DNA of 64,000 nucleotides from CAVSWT01 sp963782985 (GTDB taxonomy: Bacteria > Bacteroidota > Ignavibacteria > Ignavibacteriales > Ignavibacteriaceae), in the NCBI GenBank assembly GCA_963782985.1, contig CAWALU010000003.1:124001-188000 (forward strand), written 5' to 3'. The translations under genes were made by a program, and so were the position numbers. Under the pieces are notes generated by a model. That model was given only the letters and a program-made list of their open reading frames with translations, made no database searches and was not told the DNA's origin. Shown here piece by piece: positions 43,218 to 52,254 of this stretch (positions within the stretch are counted from its first letter, which is position 1; each line of letters begins with the position of its first letter).

Positions 43218-44147
43218 TCATTGATGGAAGATATGATCACGATGCCAAGATAAGGAATTTTTATGAGGATAAATATCTTTGCTCTCCGGCAAAAATATTT
43301 TTGAAGTTTTAGCAGGTAAGCATTTTAAAAAATTGTAATTTCCAATTTTTCCAAAATCATTTGGAAAATTATTAATTTTAGATGAAACCTGAACTGAATA
43401 ATCTTCATGGATAGTAATCCACCCTACATCAAACAACCAATGGTGTAAATGACATAAGGCTATTCCATTCCACAGATCATCCTTTCCTTTTAATTTATGA
43501 GGAACAATATGGGCTGCTTCCACCTCCCAAAGTATGGAATCTGGAGATTTTATTTTCATCCCACAAATAGAGCATTTATAATTATAAGCTTCGATAACAG
43601 CAAGTCTAAAACCTCTTGCTCTTACCTTAATTTCCCTTGTTACCTTTGTTATTCTTTTTTCTTTATCAAAAGGATTGTAGGAAGGTGGTCTTTCAAGTTT
43701 GTTTAGCTTTTTTATTATTTTTAATACTTCAAAAGATTTTGTTGGAAGTAGCTCTTTTTTATAAGCTCTAAGATTAAGTAGTCTTAAAGCTAAATCAATT
43801 CCTTTTTCTTTTAACAACCATTCTTTTTTATTAGTTAAAAGAAAAGTTTCGGTCGGTCTTGAAACAAATCCTTGTTTTGCTAAGGAGTCCGCTGCCCTAA
43901 AAAGAAGTCGATGCCAAAGAGATGATTTTTTAAGTCTATTTTCTTTTTTATAAATTGTCTCTAAATAAGCCGTCCTTTGTTGAAAGTTGAGGCGAAAGTA
44001 TTCAGCAATTTCTTCAACTATTTTTTGGTCTGAACTAAAGTCTTTTATAACACCATTATTTTTAAATAATGATATAATTAATGCTTCTTCTACTTCTTTC
44101 CTTGTTGGCATATTCAAGGACAGAAGCATTCCGCTTTCATAGCTCAT
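43218..44147 (-). CDS. Mrr_N-HNH restriction-like endonuclease
   Basis: A probable stand-alone DNA endonuclease of 309 residues. The first 120 residues fit the Mrr N-terminal winged-helix domain (PTRKEVEEALIISLFKNNG, WHRLLFRAADSLAKQGFV, SRPTETFLLTNKKEWLL). The C-terminal half is an HNH_2-type nuclease: CSICGMKI (first zinc pair), WEVEAAHIVPHKLKG with the catalytic His pair, GKDDLWNGIALCHLHHWLFD with the Asn and metal His, and DVGWITIHEDY. No methylase is adjacent, so a modification-dependent (type IV) or anti-invader role is likely; that is inference. The start may be the ATG at 44147 or the Met 12 residues later (MPTRKEV). Confidence 0.8.
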   Translation of the reverse strand: MSYESGMLLSLNMPTRKEVEEALIISLFKNNGVIKDFSSDQKIVEEIAEYFRLNFQQRTAYLETIYKKENRLKKSSLWHRLLFRAADSLAKQGFVSRPTETFLLTNKKEWLLKEKGIDLALRLLNLRAYKKELLPTKSFEVLKIIKKLNKLERPPSYNPFDKEKRITKVTREIKVRARGFRLAVIEAYNYKCSICGMKIKSPDSILWEVEAAHIVPHKLKGKDDLWNGIALCHLHHWLFDVGWITIHEDYSVQVSSKINNFPNDFGKIGNYNFLKCLPAKTSKIFLPESKDIYPHKNSLSWHRDHIFHQ

Positions 44148-44227
44148 GATAATTTATAAATTTATTAAGAAATATTTTTTATATGTAAATTAATATAAAA
44201 TCATTCTATAAAAAATTTAAGGAGTTT

Positions 44228-44431
44228 ATGAAAACTTTCAAAGTAAATCTTACACGCGTTTATTCAGTTACTATAGAGGCTGAAGACGAAGCTTCTGCAA
44301 AAGAATTGGCTGAATTCTATATTGGTGATCCAAAGGATGAATCCACTGAAAAACATAAAACTGAATATCATTTTAATATCAGCAGAATTGAATTAAAGAT
44401 GAATGAAGCTTTTGAAGTTGATCGTTTATAA
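44228..44431 (+). CDS. Small hypothetical protein
   Basis: Not recognised. The 67 residues follow a beta-alpha-beta pattern (MKTFKVNLTRVYSVTIEAED, EASAKELAEFYIGD, then YHFNISRIELKMNEAFEV). AAGGAG 6 bases before the ATG and the coherent pattern make it a real gene. It is divergent from the HNH nuclease with 80 bases between. It lacks zinc cysteines but shares its first half pattern with the product at 42857-43117. Confidence 0.6.
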   Translation: MKTFKVNLTRVYSVTIEAEDEASAKELAEFYIGDPKDESTEKHKTEYHFNISRIELKMNEAFEVDRL

Positions 44432-44555
44432 ATCTCCTAACGAAATATTTAATTGGGGATTTATATTCTTCTGAATTGCAACTTCTTAAATTGAGAGCAG
44501 AGATAGGATTATAAATAATAGATTCATTTTAAAATTACTTAATTCTATTTGAGTG

Positions 44556-44765
44556 TTAATACTTTTCATTTTCTTTCTCTTCAATCATTTCAAATATTAC
44601 ATTAACTATAGTATCTATCCCATTAAGCAAACCCCACTCGAATCCTTTTTTCGCAATCATTATCTCTTCCTCAGAAAGGGGCCTTCCTATTCTTACTTGA
44701 GCTTCATTTTCCATTTCATCTCTTGTTATATAAAACAACAGATTGTTTTTATTAACCATTTCCAT
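44556..44765 (-). CDS. Small acidic hypothetical protein
   Basis: Not recognised. The 69 residues are mainly helical and acidic (RDEMENEAQVRIGRPLSEEE, IMIAKKGFEWGLLNGIDTIV, NVIFEMIEEKENEKY). GAGG 6 bases before the ATG supports translation. An overlapping frame on the plus strand (44553-44855) lacks such support. It is the last of the small genes around the nuclease. Its size and charge would suit an inhibitor or regulator, but nothing shows this. Confidence 0.5.
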   Translation of the reverse strand: MEMVNKNNLLFYITRDEMENEAQVRIGRPLSEEEIMIAKKGFEWGLLNGIDTIVNVIFEMIEEKENEKY

Positions 44766-44997
44766 TGTAACCTCAAATTTCCTTTAAAGAGAATCCCTCT
44801 AGTCTTATTAATTTTTAATCAGAATTTTTTGAATAATGAATTTTGCATGTCTTAATTTAAATAATTTTTTGTTTACATCGGTATTAAAATATTTCTCTTT
44901 TTCAAAAAATATTTTAAAATATTAAAATTACCTTCAATCAAATCTTTTCGTTAAATTTCTTCATCAAAAAATTCCAATAACAAAAATTAAAAATCAG

Positions 44998-45498
44998 ATG
45001 AGTAACAAAACAAAAAGACCTTCGTGGGATGAATATTTTCTTAAGCTCGCTATGCTGGCGTCGGAAAGATCAACTTGCCCAAGAATGCACTGCGGATGCG
45101 TTTTTGTAAAAGATAGATTTGTTTTATCAACCGGGTATAACGGCTCGCTGCCAGGTCAGCCGCATTGCGAAGATGTCGGCTGCTTAATTGTCGATAACCA
45201 TTGCGCGAGAACCAATCACGCAGAAATGAACGCCTTAACTCAAGCGGCAAATCACGGAGCTAATATAAAAAATGCCACGGCTTATATTACAAATATGTCA
45301 TGCACAACCTGCGCCAAAGCATTGATAGCGGCGGGCATTAAAAGGGTTGTTGTGTTTTCTGATTTTCACGATACGCTTGCCACTAAATTTTATACGGATT
45401 CAAATGTTGAAATTGTAAAAATTAATATGCCTGATAGATTAATAAATTATAATCTTGAAAGTTATTCCTCTGCTCGCAAGACTGAAAAATCGCAATAA
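44998..45498 (+). CDS. dCMP deaminase family protein
   Basis: Converts dCMP to dUMP, feeding dTMP synthesis in the cytosol. The 166 residues carry the zinc site: His-Ala-Glu in TNHAEMNAL (about 74-76) and the cysteine pair in MSCTTCAKALI (about 102 and 105). The usual Pro before the first Cys is Ser-Cys here, as in ComEB-like dCMP deaminases. The insert FVLSTGYNGSLPGQPHCEDV and CARTNHAE is typical of the dCMP type, separating it from tRNA or cytosine deaminases. Allosteric control by dCTP/dTTP is common but not shown. The start lacks a Shine-Dalgarno sequence. It begins a same-strand run with the transporter and phosphatase. Confidence 0.88.
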   Translation: MSNKTKRPSWDEYFLKLAMLASERSTCPRMHCGCVFVKDRFVLSTGYNGSLPGQPHCEDVGCLIVDNHCARTNHAEMNALTQAANHGANIKNATAYITNMSCTTCAKALIAAGIKRVVVFSDFHDTLATKFYTDSNVEIVKINMPDRLINYNLESYSSARKTEKSQ

Positions 45499-45546
45499 AA
45501 TATTTACGGAATTTCTTTTAATTATCAGCAAAAAATTTGCAGTTAA

Positions 45547-46509
45547 ATGAAAAACCAACTAACAAAATATTGGAAGCCTTTAGCCGCAACAATTTTTTGG
45601 GGAAGCTCATTCATTGCCACAAAGTTTGCTCTCTCGGAAGTGAATCCATTGCAATTAATTTTTCTTAGATTAATTATTGCCGCCGCTCTTCTAACTTTCA
45701 TTGCGATTATTACTAAAAGAGATTTTTCAATTAAAGCAAAAAGTCATTCATGGATATTGCTGCTGGCCTTGGTTGCGGTTTTTCATTTGTGGATTCAAGT
45801 TACCGGTCTTCAGTTTACATCAGCTTCAAACACTGGTTGGATAATTGGAACTGCGCCTGTGTTTATGGCTCTGCTCGGATTTTTTTTTATAAAGGAAAGT
45901 TTAACATTTCCCAAACTTATGGGAATTGTAATTGCTTTCCTCGGCGTGTTAATGCTTATTAGCCATGGCAATTTTGCAAATATAAATTTCTTAAAAAACA
46001 AAGGAGATTTTTTAATTCTCGGCAGCTCATTCACCTGGGGAGTTTATTCAATCATAAATAAAAAAGTAAGTTTAAACTATTCGCCGCTGATGACGATATT
46101 ATATCTTTTTTTAACAATGGTAGTAATAATTTCGCCTATTGTTTTGGGGAAGGAATTTATTCATACATTACTTCAAGTTTCGTTCAATGTGTGGATGTCA
46201 ATTTTATTTTTAGGAATTTTTTGTTCGGGCATTAGCTATGTTTTGTGGGCGCAGTCGTTAAGAGAAATGGAGGCGGCAAAAGTCGGAGCCTTTTTATATT
46301 TTGAACCCTTTGTAACCGTTATTGCCGCCTGGTTAATTTTAAATGAACGCATAACCTTTTTAATGATGATAAGCGGAATTATAATTACCATCGGCGTGCT
46401 GCTTGTAAACTTAAATGCTAAGCAAGTCCATAAATTTTGGAAAAAGAGATCATCATATTTCCCTTTCACGAGAAACCGCGAAGAAGGCAACAAAAATTCA
46501 CAGCCATAA
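45547..46509 (+). CDS. EamA/DMT-family transporter
   Basis: An inner-membrane exporter or permease of the drug/metabolite superfamily, 320 residues. Ten membrane helices form two EamA repeats: the first from AATIFWGSSFIATKFALSEV to MGIVIAFLGVLMLI, the second from LILGSSFTWGVYSIINKKVS to MISGIIITIGVLLVN. The repeat signatures 'WGSSFIATK' and 'FCSGISYVLWAQSL' are typical. The C-terminal tail is basic and polar. The substrate is unknown; relatives export amino acids or other metabolites. It follows the deaminase by 48 bases and precedes the phosphatase by 63. Confidence 0.88.
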   Translation: MKNQLTKYWKPLAATIFWGSSFIATKFALSEVNPLQLIFLRLIIAAALLTFIAIITKRDFSIKAKSHSWILLLALVAVFHLWIQVTGLQFTSASNTGWIIGTAPVFMALLGFFFIKESLTFPKLMGIVIAFLGVLMLISHGNFANINFLKNKGDFLILGSSFTWGVYSIINKKVSLNYSPLMTILYLFLTMVVIISPIVLGKEFIHTLLQVSFNVWMSILFLGIFCSGISYVLWAQSLREMEAAKVGAFLYFEPFVTVIAAWLILNERITFLMMISGIIITIGVLLVNLNAKQVHKFWKKRSSYFPFTRNREEGNKNSQP

Positions 46510-46572
46510 ACATTACCGTGTTAAAACATATTTAGTTATTTTTTCACTTCACCTTAAAAAAGAATATAATCG

Positions 46573-47790
46573 ATGTTAGATCCAAAAACATTTTATAAAA
46601 AATTAGATTCGCTGTTAGTAAAAATCGGTTCGGAAAAATCCGGTAAGGATTTTCTTTTTACTATTGTTACCGATCTTGAAAAAACTTTCGGCTATGATCT
46701 TAAAATCGGCAACGGAAGAATCTTTGAAGAAGCGGGGGACGATTACATTTTAGTATCTTCCACTGTAAGCAAGCCAAGCAAAACATCATTAAAAATTCCC
46801 ATTGAATCCGAAGCGCTGCAGGCAGTGTTAAAATCCAAAACTTATATTTTTGACGATCCATCTTTAACAATCGATTCTTCTTTAAGAAACCAAGATTGGT
46901 ACAGCATTCCCGCCGCTATAACTGTGCGTGGATCAGATTATAGATGGATAGTTATTTTTGAATTACGAAGCGGATGGGTTCGCGAAGAAATTGAACTGTG
47001 CTTAAATGCCGTGCGCACAATGATTAACTACAGACTTTTTAACGACGCCGTGAAAACGGGAATGGAACAGGCGGCTCACATTCAGCAAAGTTTACTACCG
47101 ATTACCGCGCCGGAATTTCCCGGGTTTAAAATTGAAGCTATTTCCCGCCCGGCTGAATTAGTCGGCGGCGACCTTTATGATTATTTTAATTTTGGAAATA
47201 AAACTTTAGGCTTCTGCATCGGCGACGCCAGCGGACACGGTTTGCCAGCCGCGCTTCTTGCAAGAGATGTTGTTACCGGTTTGCGTATGGGGCTTGAGAA
47301 GCACATGAAAATGGTCTACACTTTTGAAAAACTTAACAGCGTTATTTACAGAAGCGTTTACTCCACAAATTTTATTTCTTTGTTTTACGGCGAGGTTGAT
47401 AAAAACGGAAACCTGCTTTATGTAAATGCGGGACACCCTTCGGCGCTTTTATTTGACGGTGAAAATTTTAAGGAGCTTGAAGCCACAGGTTTATTGTTCG
47501 GCGCTTTGCCTGAAATTGATTTGCACAGAGGACACGCATATTTAAAACCCGGTTCGCTGCTTGTGCTTTATACCGATGGAATAATGGAACGGAAAAATTT
47601 TCGCTCAGAAGATTTTGGTCTTGAAAGAATTAAAAAAACTATTGTGGAAAACAAAGACAAATCCGTTAAGCAAATTGCAGGCGAAATATTTAAAGCTGCG
47701 TCAAAGTTCGGCAATAATAAAAAATGGGAAGACGATGCAACCTTAGTTGTTTTAAGAAGAGATGAAGAAAAAGCAGCTCGATTGTTATAA
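46573..47790 (+). CDS. GAF-like plus SpoIIE/PP2C serine phosphatase (RsbU-like)
   Basis: A signalling phosphatase of 405 residues, of the type that dephosphorylates anti-sigma-factor antagonists. Residues about 15-165 resemble a GAF domain (LFTIVTDLEKTFGYDLKIG to RTMINYRLF). The PP2C-like SpoIIE domain spans about 190-400. It has AELVGGDLYDYF and FCIGDASGHGLPAALLARD with the metal-binding Asp residues, YVNAGHPSALLF, LVLYTDGIMERKN and a final WEDDATLVVLRR. The linker contains MEQAAHIQQSLLP, the coiled segment typical of such enzymes. No anti-sigma factor or antagonist gene is nearby, so the target is unknown. Confidence 0.88.
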   Translation: MLDPKTFYKKLDSLLVKIGSEKSGKDFLFTIVTDLEKTFGYDLKIGNGRIFEEAGDDYILVSSTVSKPSKTSLKIPIESEALQAVLKSKTYIFDDPSLTIDSSLRNQDWYSIPAAITVRGSDYRWIVIFELRSGWVREEIELCLNAVRTMINYRLFNDAVKTGMEQAAHIQQSLLPITAPEFPGFKIEAISRPAELVGGDLYDYFNFGNKTLGFCIGDASGHGLPAALLARDVVTGLRMGLEKHMKMVYTFEKLNSVIYRSVYSTNFISLFYGEVDKNGNLLYVNAGHPSALLFDGENFKELEATGLLFGALPEIDLHRGHAYLKPGSLLVLYTDGIMERKNFRSEDFGLERIKKTIVENKDKSVKQIAGEIFKAASKFGNNKKWEDDATLVVLRRDEEKAARLL

Positions 47791-47871
47791 ATGATTTCCG
47801 TTAATTGTTAGCGTTAATTTTAATTTGTTTTTAGAAGATGAAATTTTATTAAAAGGGAAAGGGGTTCTGAA

Positions 47872-48429
47872 ATGAAAATAATAATTTTATTACTTGTATT
47901 ATCAATTTACAGTTTGCGCTTTCTTATTCAAAGGATTTTACTTTTTCAAAATATTTTAGATATAAGACAAATGGCATTCTCATAGATTCTCTTCTAATTA
48001 GAGGTGATCTTAGCTTTATTGGATTACCGCTTCCAACATTTTTATTAAGCGGACCTGTTCCCGCTAATCTTCAATTAGATTTTGAAATAAAAACATTACC
48101 GTGTTTCACTTTTTTAGGAAGCGTTAAAAATATTTTTTTAAGCGATGTCCGGGAAAATGCAAAAAATCAAATTGAGTTTTCCGGAAGCGCAATTTATAAT
48201 TTAAATGATATGTTTATTCCTTCTCTCGGTTTTTATTTTACAGAGTTTAATTTTGAAGAAGATTTTACGAACGCTAAATAAAAAGTTGACGGCTTTTTCT
48301 TTTACCGCAGGGCTGCAAATTAATTATTGGCTTTTAAATCTTGATTTATCAGCTGCCGACAGCCATTTATTCTCAGGCGATTTTCGAAAGCAAACTATTA
48401 TAAAGGCAGGTTTTAGTGTTGCTTTATAA
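47872..48429 (+). pseudogene. Outer-membrane beta-barrel-like protein, two frameshifts
   Basis: Three frames join into one exported protein. It starts at an ATG at 47872 with a hydrophobic signal (MKIIILLLVLSIYS). The frame moves near 47911-47915 (one T short in a T-run) to FALSYSKDFTFSKYFRYKTN, IDSLLIRGDLSFIGLPLPTF and later IYNLNDMFIPSLGFYFTEFN. It moves again near 48276-48285 (A-rich) to LTAFSFTAGLQINYWLLNLD and the end IIKAGFSVAL at 48429. The alternating strands and final hydrophobic strand fit an outer-membrane barrel of about 185 residues. Each literal frame is stopped early, so it is inactive unless the sequence is wrong. GGAAAGGGG precedes the start. Confidence 0.7.
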
Positions 48430-48520
48430 TGGTTTTATAGATGGCGTCATAAATAATTATATTTTATGCGGTAGTTATTATACTTATCTTTAAACATAAA
48501 TTTTAAAAGAAAGAATAATA

Positions 48521-49555
48521 GTGACGTCATTAAAGAAAGCTGTAATTAATCAGCAGATGTGGAAAAATTTATCCGCCAAATATCACAAAGCCCATGCCTG
48601 GAAAAGCGCCTGGCAGCTAAGCAATTCGTCAATCCCTTTTTTCGTTATTTGGTATTTTATGTATTTGAGTTTGGGCTACAGCTATTGGATAACGTTGCTC
48701 TTAGCCATCCCGGCTTCGGGATTTTTGGTGCGTATGTTTATCATCCAGCACGATTGCGGACACGGTTCTTTTTTCCGTTCAAGAAAAGCAAATGATTTAA
48801 GCGGAATGTTCTGCAGCGTTTTTACATTAACGCCCTATCACTACTGGCGGAAGAGTCACGCAATTCATCATGCCAGCGCGGGTAATTTAGAAGAACGTGG
48901 CGTCGGCGATATTTATACAATGACGGTAGGCGAATATTTAAAGCTTTCAAAATGGGGAAAATTTAAATACAGAGTTTACCGCAACCCAATAATTTTATTT
49001 CTATTTGTACCGACAATTCTTTTTTTAATTTTATACCGATTTCCAAATCCCCAAAAAAGAAACTTGAAGCGCGCTTCCGCAAGCGTTTACTATACTGATC
49101 TTGCAATTGGCGCTTTAGCTTTAGCGATGATATGGCTAATTGGATGGCAGTCATTTTTATTAATTCAGCTTCCGATTACATTTATAACTTCTTCCGTTGG
49201 AACCTGGCTGTTTTTTATTCAGCATCAATTTGAAGATACCTATTGGGAAAAAAATGAAGAGTGGGATTTTACTCTGGCTGCGATGAAAGGAAGCTCTTAT
49301 TATAAGCTGCCGAAAGTTCTGCAATGGTTTACCGGCAATATCGGTTACCATCACATTCATCATTTAAGCCCCAGAATACCAAACTATTTATTGGAAAAAT
49401 GCCATAAAGAAAATCCCGTATTTCAAAAAGCTAATCAACTTACCATAAAATCAAGCTTTAAAAGCGCGCTTTTAAGTTTGTGGGATGAAAACCAGGAACG
49501 TCTTGTTAGTTTTCGTCAACTTAAAAAGCTAAAATTAAATACTAACAGAAGTTAA
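48521..49555 (+). CDS. Fatty acid desaturase
   Basis: A membrane di-iron enzyme that introduces a double bond into fatty acyl chains. The 344 residues have about four to six membrane helices. All three His boxes are present: QHDCGHGSFF (about 80), HAIHHASAG (about 115) and GYHHIHHLSPR (about 277). The further FFIQHQFEDTYW segment is typical of bacterial DesA/DesC-like enzymes. Electrons would come from a ferredoxin or cytochrome b5, not found adjacent. The start is a GTG at 48521; the first ATG, 12 codons later, is also possible. It implies that the organism can use oxygen, since these enzymes need it. Confidence 0.9.
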   Translation: MTSLKKAVINQQMWKNLSAKYHKAHAWKSAWQLSNSSIPFFVIWYFMYLSLGYSYWITLLLAIPASGFLVRMFIIQHDCGHGSFFRSRKANDLSGMFCSVFTLTPYHYWRKSHAIHHASAGNLEERGVGDIYTMTVGEYLKLSKWGKFKYRVYRNPIILFLFVPTILFLILYRFPNPQKRNLKRASASVYYTDLAIGALALAMIWLIGWQSFLLIQLPITFITSSVGTWLFFIQHQFEDTYWEKNEEWDFTLAAMKGSSYYKLPKVLQWFTGNIGYHHIHHLSPRIPNYLLEKCHKENPVFQKANQLTIKSSFKSALLSLWDENQERLVSFRQLKKLKLNTNRS

Positions 49556-49610
49556 TTTTTTTTCAGAAATTAATTCTACCGATTTGTTTTGCATTAGGTT
49601 AAACCGTCCG

Positions 49611-52100
49611 CTAATCGTCATCATCTTCGTCCTTATTTACTACATTTACAAAGGCGCTTCTTACCGGCGGAGGCATTTTAGAATTTTTTCCTTTAATTGA
49701 TTTCCAAACTATCTCATTCAATTCAATATCCGGTATGGCGTCTTCCCTGGTAAAATTTAATTCGCCGCTGCGCTTTGAGCCGTATGCGTCGGCAAGATTT
49801 TTTGCTTCAATATCAATTAATGGTTTTACTGATTTATAACTTTTAAAATCCGGTTCATCTGTAATAGAATTTAAAATTGCCGCAGCCGATAGATCAAATT
49901 GCGTCATTGGCTGTAACCCTAATGTTAACTCAATAGTTTTTAAAACGCTTGAAGTTGAATACATAGTATGATCAACAAAATTTCTTTTTACATACGGACT
50001 AACAACCATTAAAGCAGATCTGTGTGCATCAACATGGTCAGAGCCATTTTGAGCGTCGTCTTCTAAAATGAAAATTATACTTTCTTTCCAAAATTTGCTT
50101 TTTGAAATTCTATCAATCATTAGACCCAACGCATAATCGTTCTGGGCCACCATTGCCTGCGGAGTTAATTTCCCCCTTGAAGTGCCAACAGTGTGATCGT
50201 TCGGTAGTCTAATTAAATTAAAGGCTGGTAAGGAATTGTACTTTTCAAATTCTTCAAATTCTTTTTCCCAAATATTATATCTGTATAAATCCGAAATATC
50301 CATGTTAAAGCCAGGATATTCCGTGGAGGTATATTCAATTAAATCTTCATCATTAGCTTTAAATTTTTCTTTATCCCCCTTAACGCCGGATACAAATTCG
50401 CCGTAATTTCTGAAAGACAATTTTTTATTTACTACTTGATTCCAAATATACCCCGAAGTAGGTTTGGCAACTTCCACGCCCCCTTCAAAATCGTAATGCC
50501 CGCCTCTGCCGCCATAATAAACAGGCCAGGATTTTTCCACATAGTCTGTAGCATAAGCCGCAGTCGACCAATTATGCCCGTCAGCGCTTACCTCGGCGTC
50601 GCAATAAAAATTATCATACAGCGTAAAAGTTTTAGCAAGTTTGTGATGGTTGGGCGTTACCTTCTCGCCAAAAATACAAATTGCAGAATCGCCGTTTCCT
50701 TCTTTTACATCACCAAAAATTTGATCATAAGTTCTGTTTTCTTTTATGATATAAAAAACGTGCTTAATTTTTTGACTTCCTTTGCCTTCAAAATTTGTTG
50801 GGATAATTTTTTGTTCATTTAAATTTTTCTTGTCGTGAACATAAGGCGTATTATCGTAAACTTTTTGAGAAAACAATTTTAGAGTTTGTAAATCAGGATA
50901 ATCTATTAACGACAAAGTTCCTTTAAATAGATAGCCAATATATTCTTCATTTCTTCTCTTTGAAACGCTAGTAGGATTAGGTCCATTGGGATTTGGTTTA
51001 GATGAAAGCCCTTTTCCGTTTGTAACTATAATTTTATTTGAGCTTAACATTTTTACCGAAGTAGGATACCAGCCTACAGGAATAAAGCCGGCGCTTTTTG
51101 ATTTATGCTTTTCACTTATATCAAAAAGGGCTAAATAATTATTATCCGCATTTGCGGCAATTAGAATTGACTCATCATCATTAAAACAAATTGCATTTGG
51201 AGTGCTGCCATAGGGCGCAGCGGGGCGCAGCGATGAAATCATCTTTTCGGTTTCTTTTTTTATCTTTAGATCCACTGCGGAAACAGAGTTGTTATTTGCA
51301 TTCGCTGTAAAAAGCCGATCATCATTTTTTGTAATTAAAATTTCAGTCGGGTGATCGCCTACTTCAATAATATTTGAAACGGAAAATGTTTTTAAATCAA
51401 TCTCAGCTATTGATGACTTCGACCACAAAGAAATGTATGCGTAAGTTTGTGAGTTATTTATTTTTATATCATAGCACTCGCTCTCTAATTTAATTTGATT
51501 GATAATTTTTTTTGATTTAACATCGCAGACGTATAAAGAATTGCTTGCTTTAGAAACCGCTAACAGCAAATTTTTCTTTCCCAAAAAGTCCAAACCCGTA
51601 ATAGATATTTCTTCTTTGGGAAAGGGTCTTCCAATAATAATTGAATCATTTAACGCTAACTTGCCGGAAACAAAATCATAAATGTAAATTAAATTGTTAT
51701 TAGCGCCCGAAACAAAAAACTGTGAATCATCATTATTAAAAGCTAAACCCCGCCATGTTTTATCAACAACCATCCGCTGAACTTCTTTTTTATTTTTAAT
51801 ATCAACTACGGAAATTGAATTTACCTGCGTCCCGCTATTAGAGGTTAATGCAAATCTTTCGTCATGGGTAACAATTAAATTTAAAGGGAGTTCGCCAATT
51901 TCAATTTGCTCCCCCGAAGGAGTTAATTTCCAGCCATTAGGCAGAAGAGTATAATTATCAAAACGCCCGGGGAGAAGAACATTTTGATCCAAACTATTTT
52001 GATTTTTAGATGCGCTGCATCCGTAAAAAATTGAGAAGAAAATTGTTAAGTAAATTAATATTTGAGATATTTTTTTTGAGCTCATTGTAGTGTCTTTCAT
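49611..52100 (-). CDS. Lipoprotein with YncE-type propeller and phosphoesterase (AlkP superfamily) domain
   Basis: An 829-residue exported protein of the 'bifunctional YncE/alkaline phosphatase' type. A lipobox (FYGCSAS, Cys near 28) predicts a lipoprotein. Residues about 45-400 form a YVTN/YncE-like propeller (VVDIKNKKEVQRMVVDKTW, GRPFPKEEISITGLDFLG, ADNNYLALFDI). Residues about 445-760 match the PF04185 phosphoesterase domain: HVFYIIKENRTYDQIFGDV with metal ligand and nucleophile region, DNFYCDAEVSADGHNWSTAA, then SIIFILEDDAQNGSDHVDAH with metal-binding Asp and His. The tail is acidic (NKDEDDDD). Substrates could be phosphodiesters or phospholipids. It stands alone, convergent with the desaturase. 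Confidence 0.85.
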   Translation of the reverse strand: MKDTTMSSKKISQILIYLTIFFSIFYGCSASKNQNSLDQNVLLPGRFDNYTLLPNGWKLTPSGEQIEIGELPLNLIVTHDERFALTSNSGTQVNSISVVDIKNKKEVQRMVVDKTWRGLAFNNDDSQFFVSGANNNLIYIYDFVSGKLALNDSIIIGRPFPKEEISITGLDFLGKKNLLLAVSKASNSLYVCDVKSKKIINQIKLESECYDIKINNSQTYAYISLWSKSSIAEIDLKTFSVSNIIEVGDHPTEILITKNDDRLFTANANNNSVSAVDLKIKKETEKMISSLRPAAPYGSTPNAICFNDDESILIAANADNNYLALFDISEKHKSKSAGFIPVGWYPTSVKMLSSNKIIVTNGKGLSSKPNPNGPNPTSVSKRRNEEYIGYLFKGTLSLIDYPDLQTLKLFSQKVYDNTPYVHDKKNLNEQKIIPTNFEGKGSQKIKHVFYIIKENRTYDQIFGDVKEGNGDSAICIFGEKVTPNHHKLAKTFTLYDNFYCDAEVSADGHNWSTAAYATDYVEKSWPVYYGGRGGHYDFEGGVEVAKPTSGYIWNQVVNKKLSFRNYGEFVSGVKGDKEKFKANDEDLIEYTSTEYPGFNMDISDLYRYNIWEKEFEEFEKYNSLPAFNLIRLPNDHTVGTSRGKLTPQAMVAQNDYALGLMIDRISKSKFWKESIIFILEDDAQNGSDHVDAHRSALMVVSPYVKRNFVDHTMYSTSSVLKTIELTLGLQPMTQFDLSAAAILNSITDEPDFKSYKSVKPLIDIEAKNLADAYGSKRSGELNFTREDAIPDIELNEIVWKSIKGKNSKMPPPVRSAFVNVVNKDEDDDD

Positions 52101-52201
52101 TTTTAAATCGATTAATAAAAACTAATAAAAAGAAAAAGTACGACAAAACTATAAACGTGGTTATTGTTATCTAACAACATTATTATTTGCCGCCGACATG
52201 C

Positions 52202-52230
52202 TTGACAAATAAATATTTAATATTTTTAAA
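52202..52230 (+). promoter_or_regulatory. Possible promoter of the DmpA-racemase operon
   Basis: TTGACA at 52202-52207 is followed after 17 bases by the AT-only hexamer TTTAAA (52225-52230), 25 bases before the GTG start at 52255. The -35 box is perfect for sigma-70; the -10 box is poor. Confidence 0.3.
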
Positions 52231-52254
52231 TAATTAAAATGTGAGGACACTTTC

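Noticed and set aside
43218..44147. Complete restriction-modification system
   Set aside because: No DNA methylase is within 10 kb on either side; only the nuclease is supported.
44553..44855. Plus-strand 100-residue frame
   Set aside because: It is the antisense of the 69-residue gene at 44556-44765, which has the ribosome site; its composition is Phe/Tyr/Ile-rich noise.
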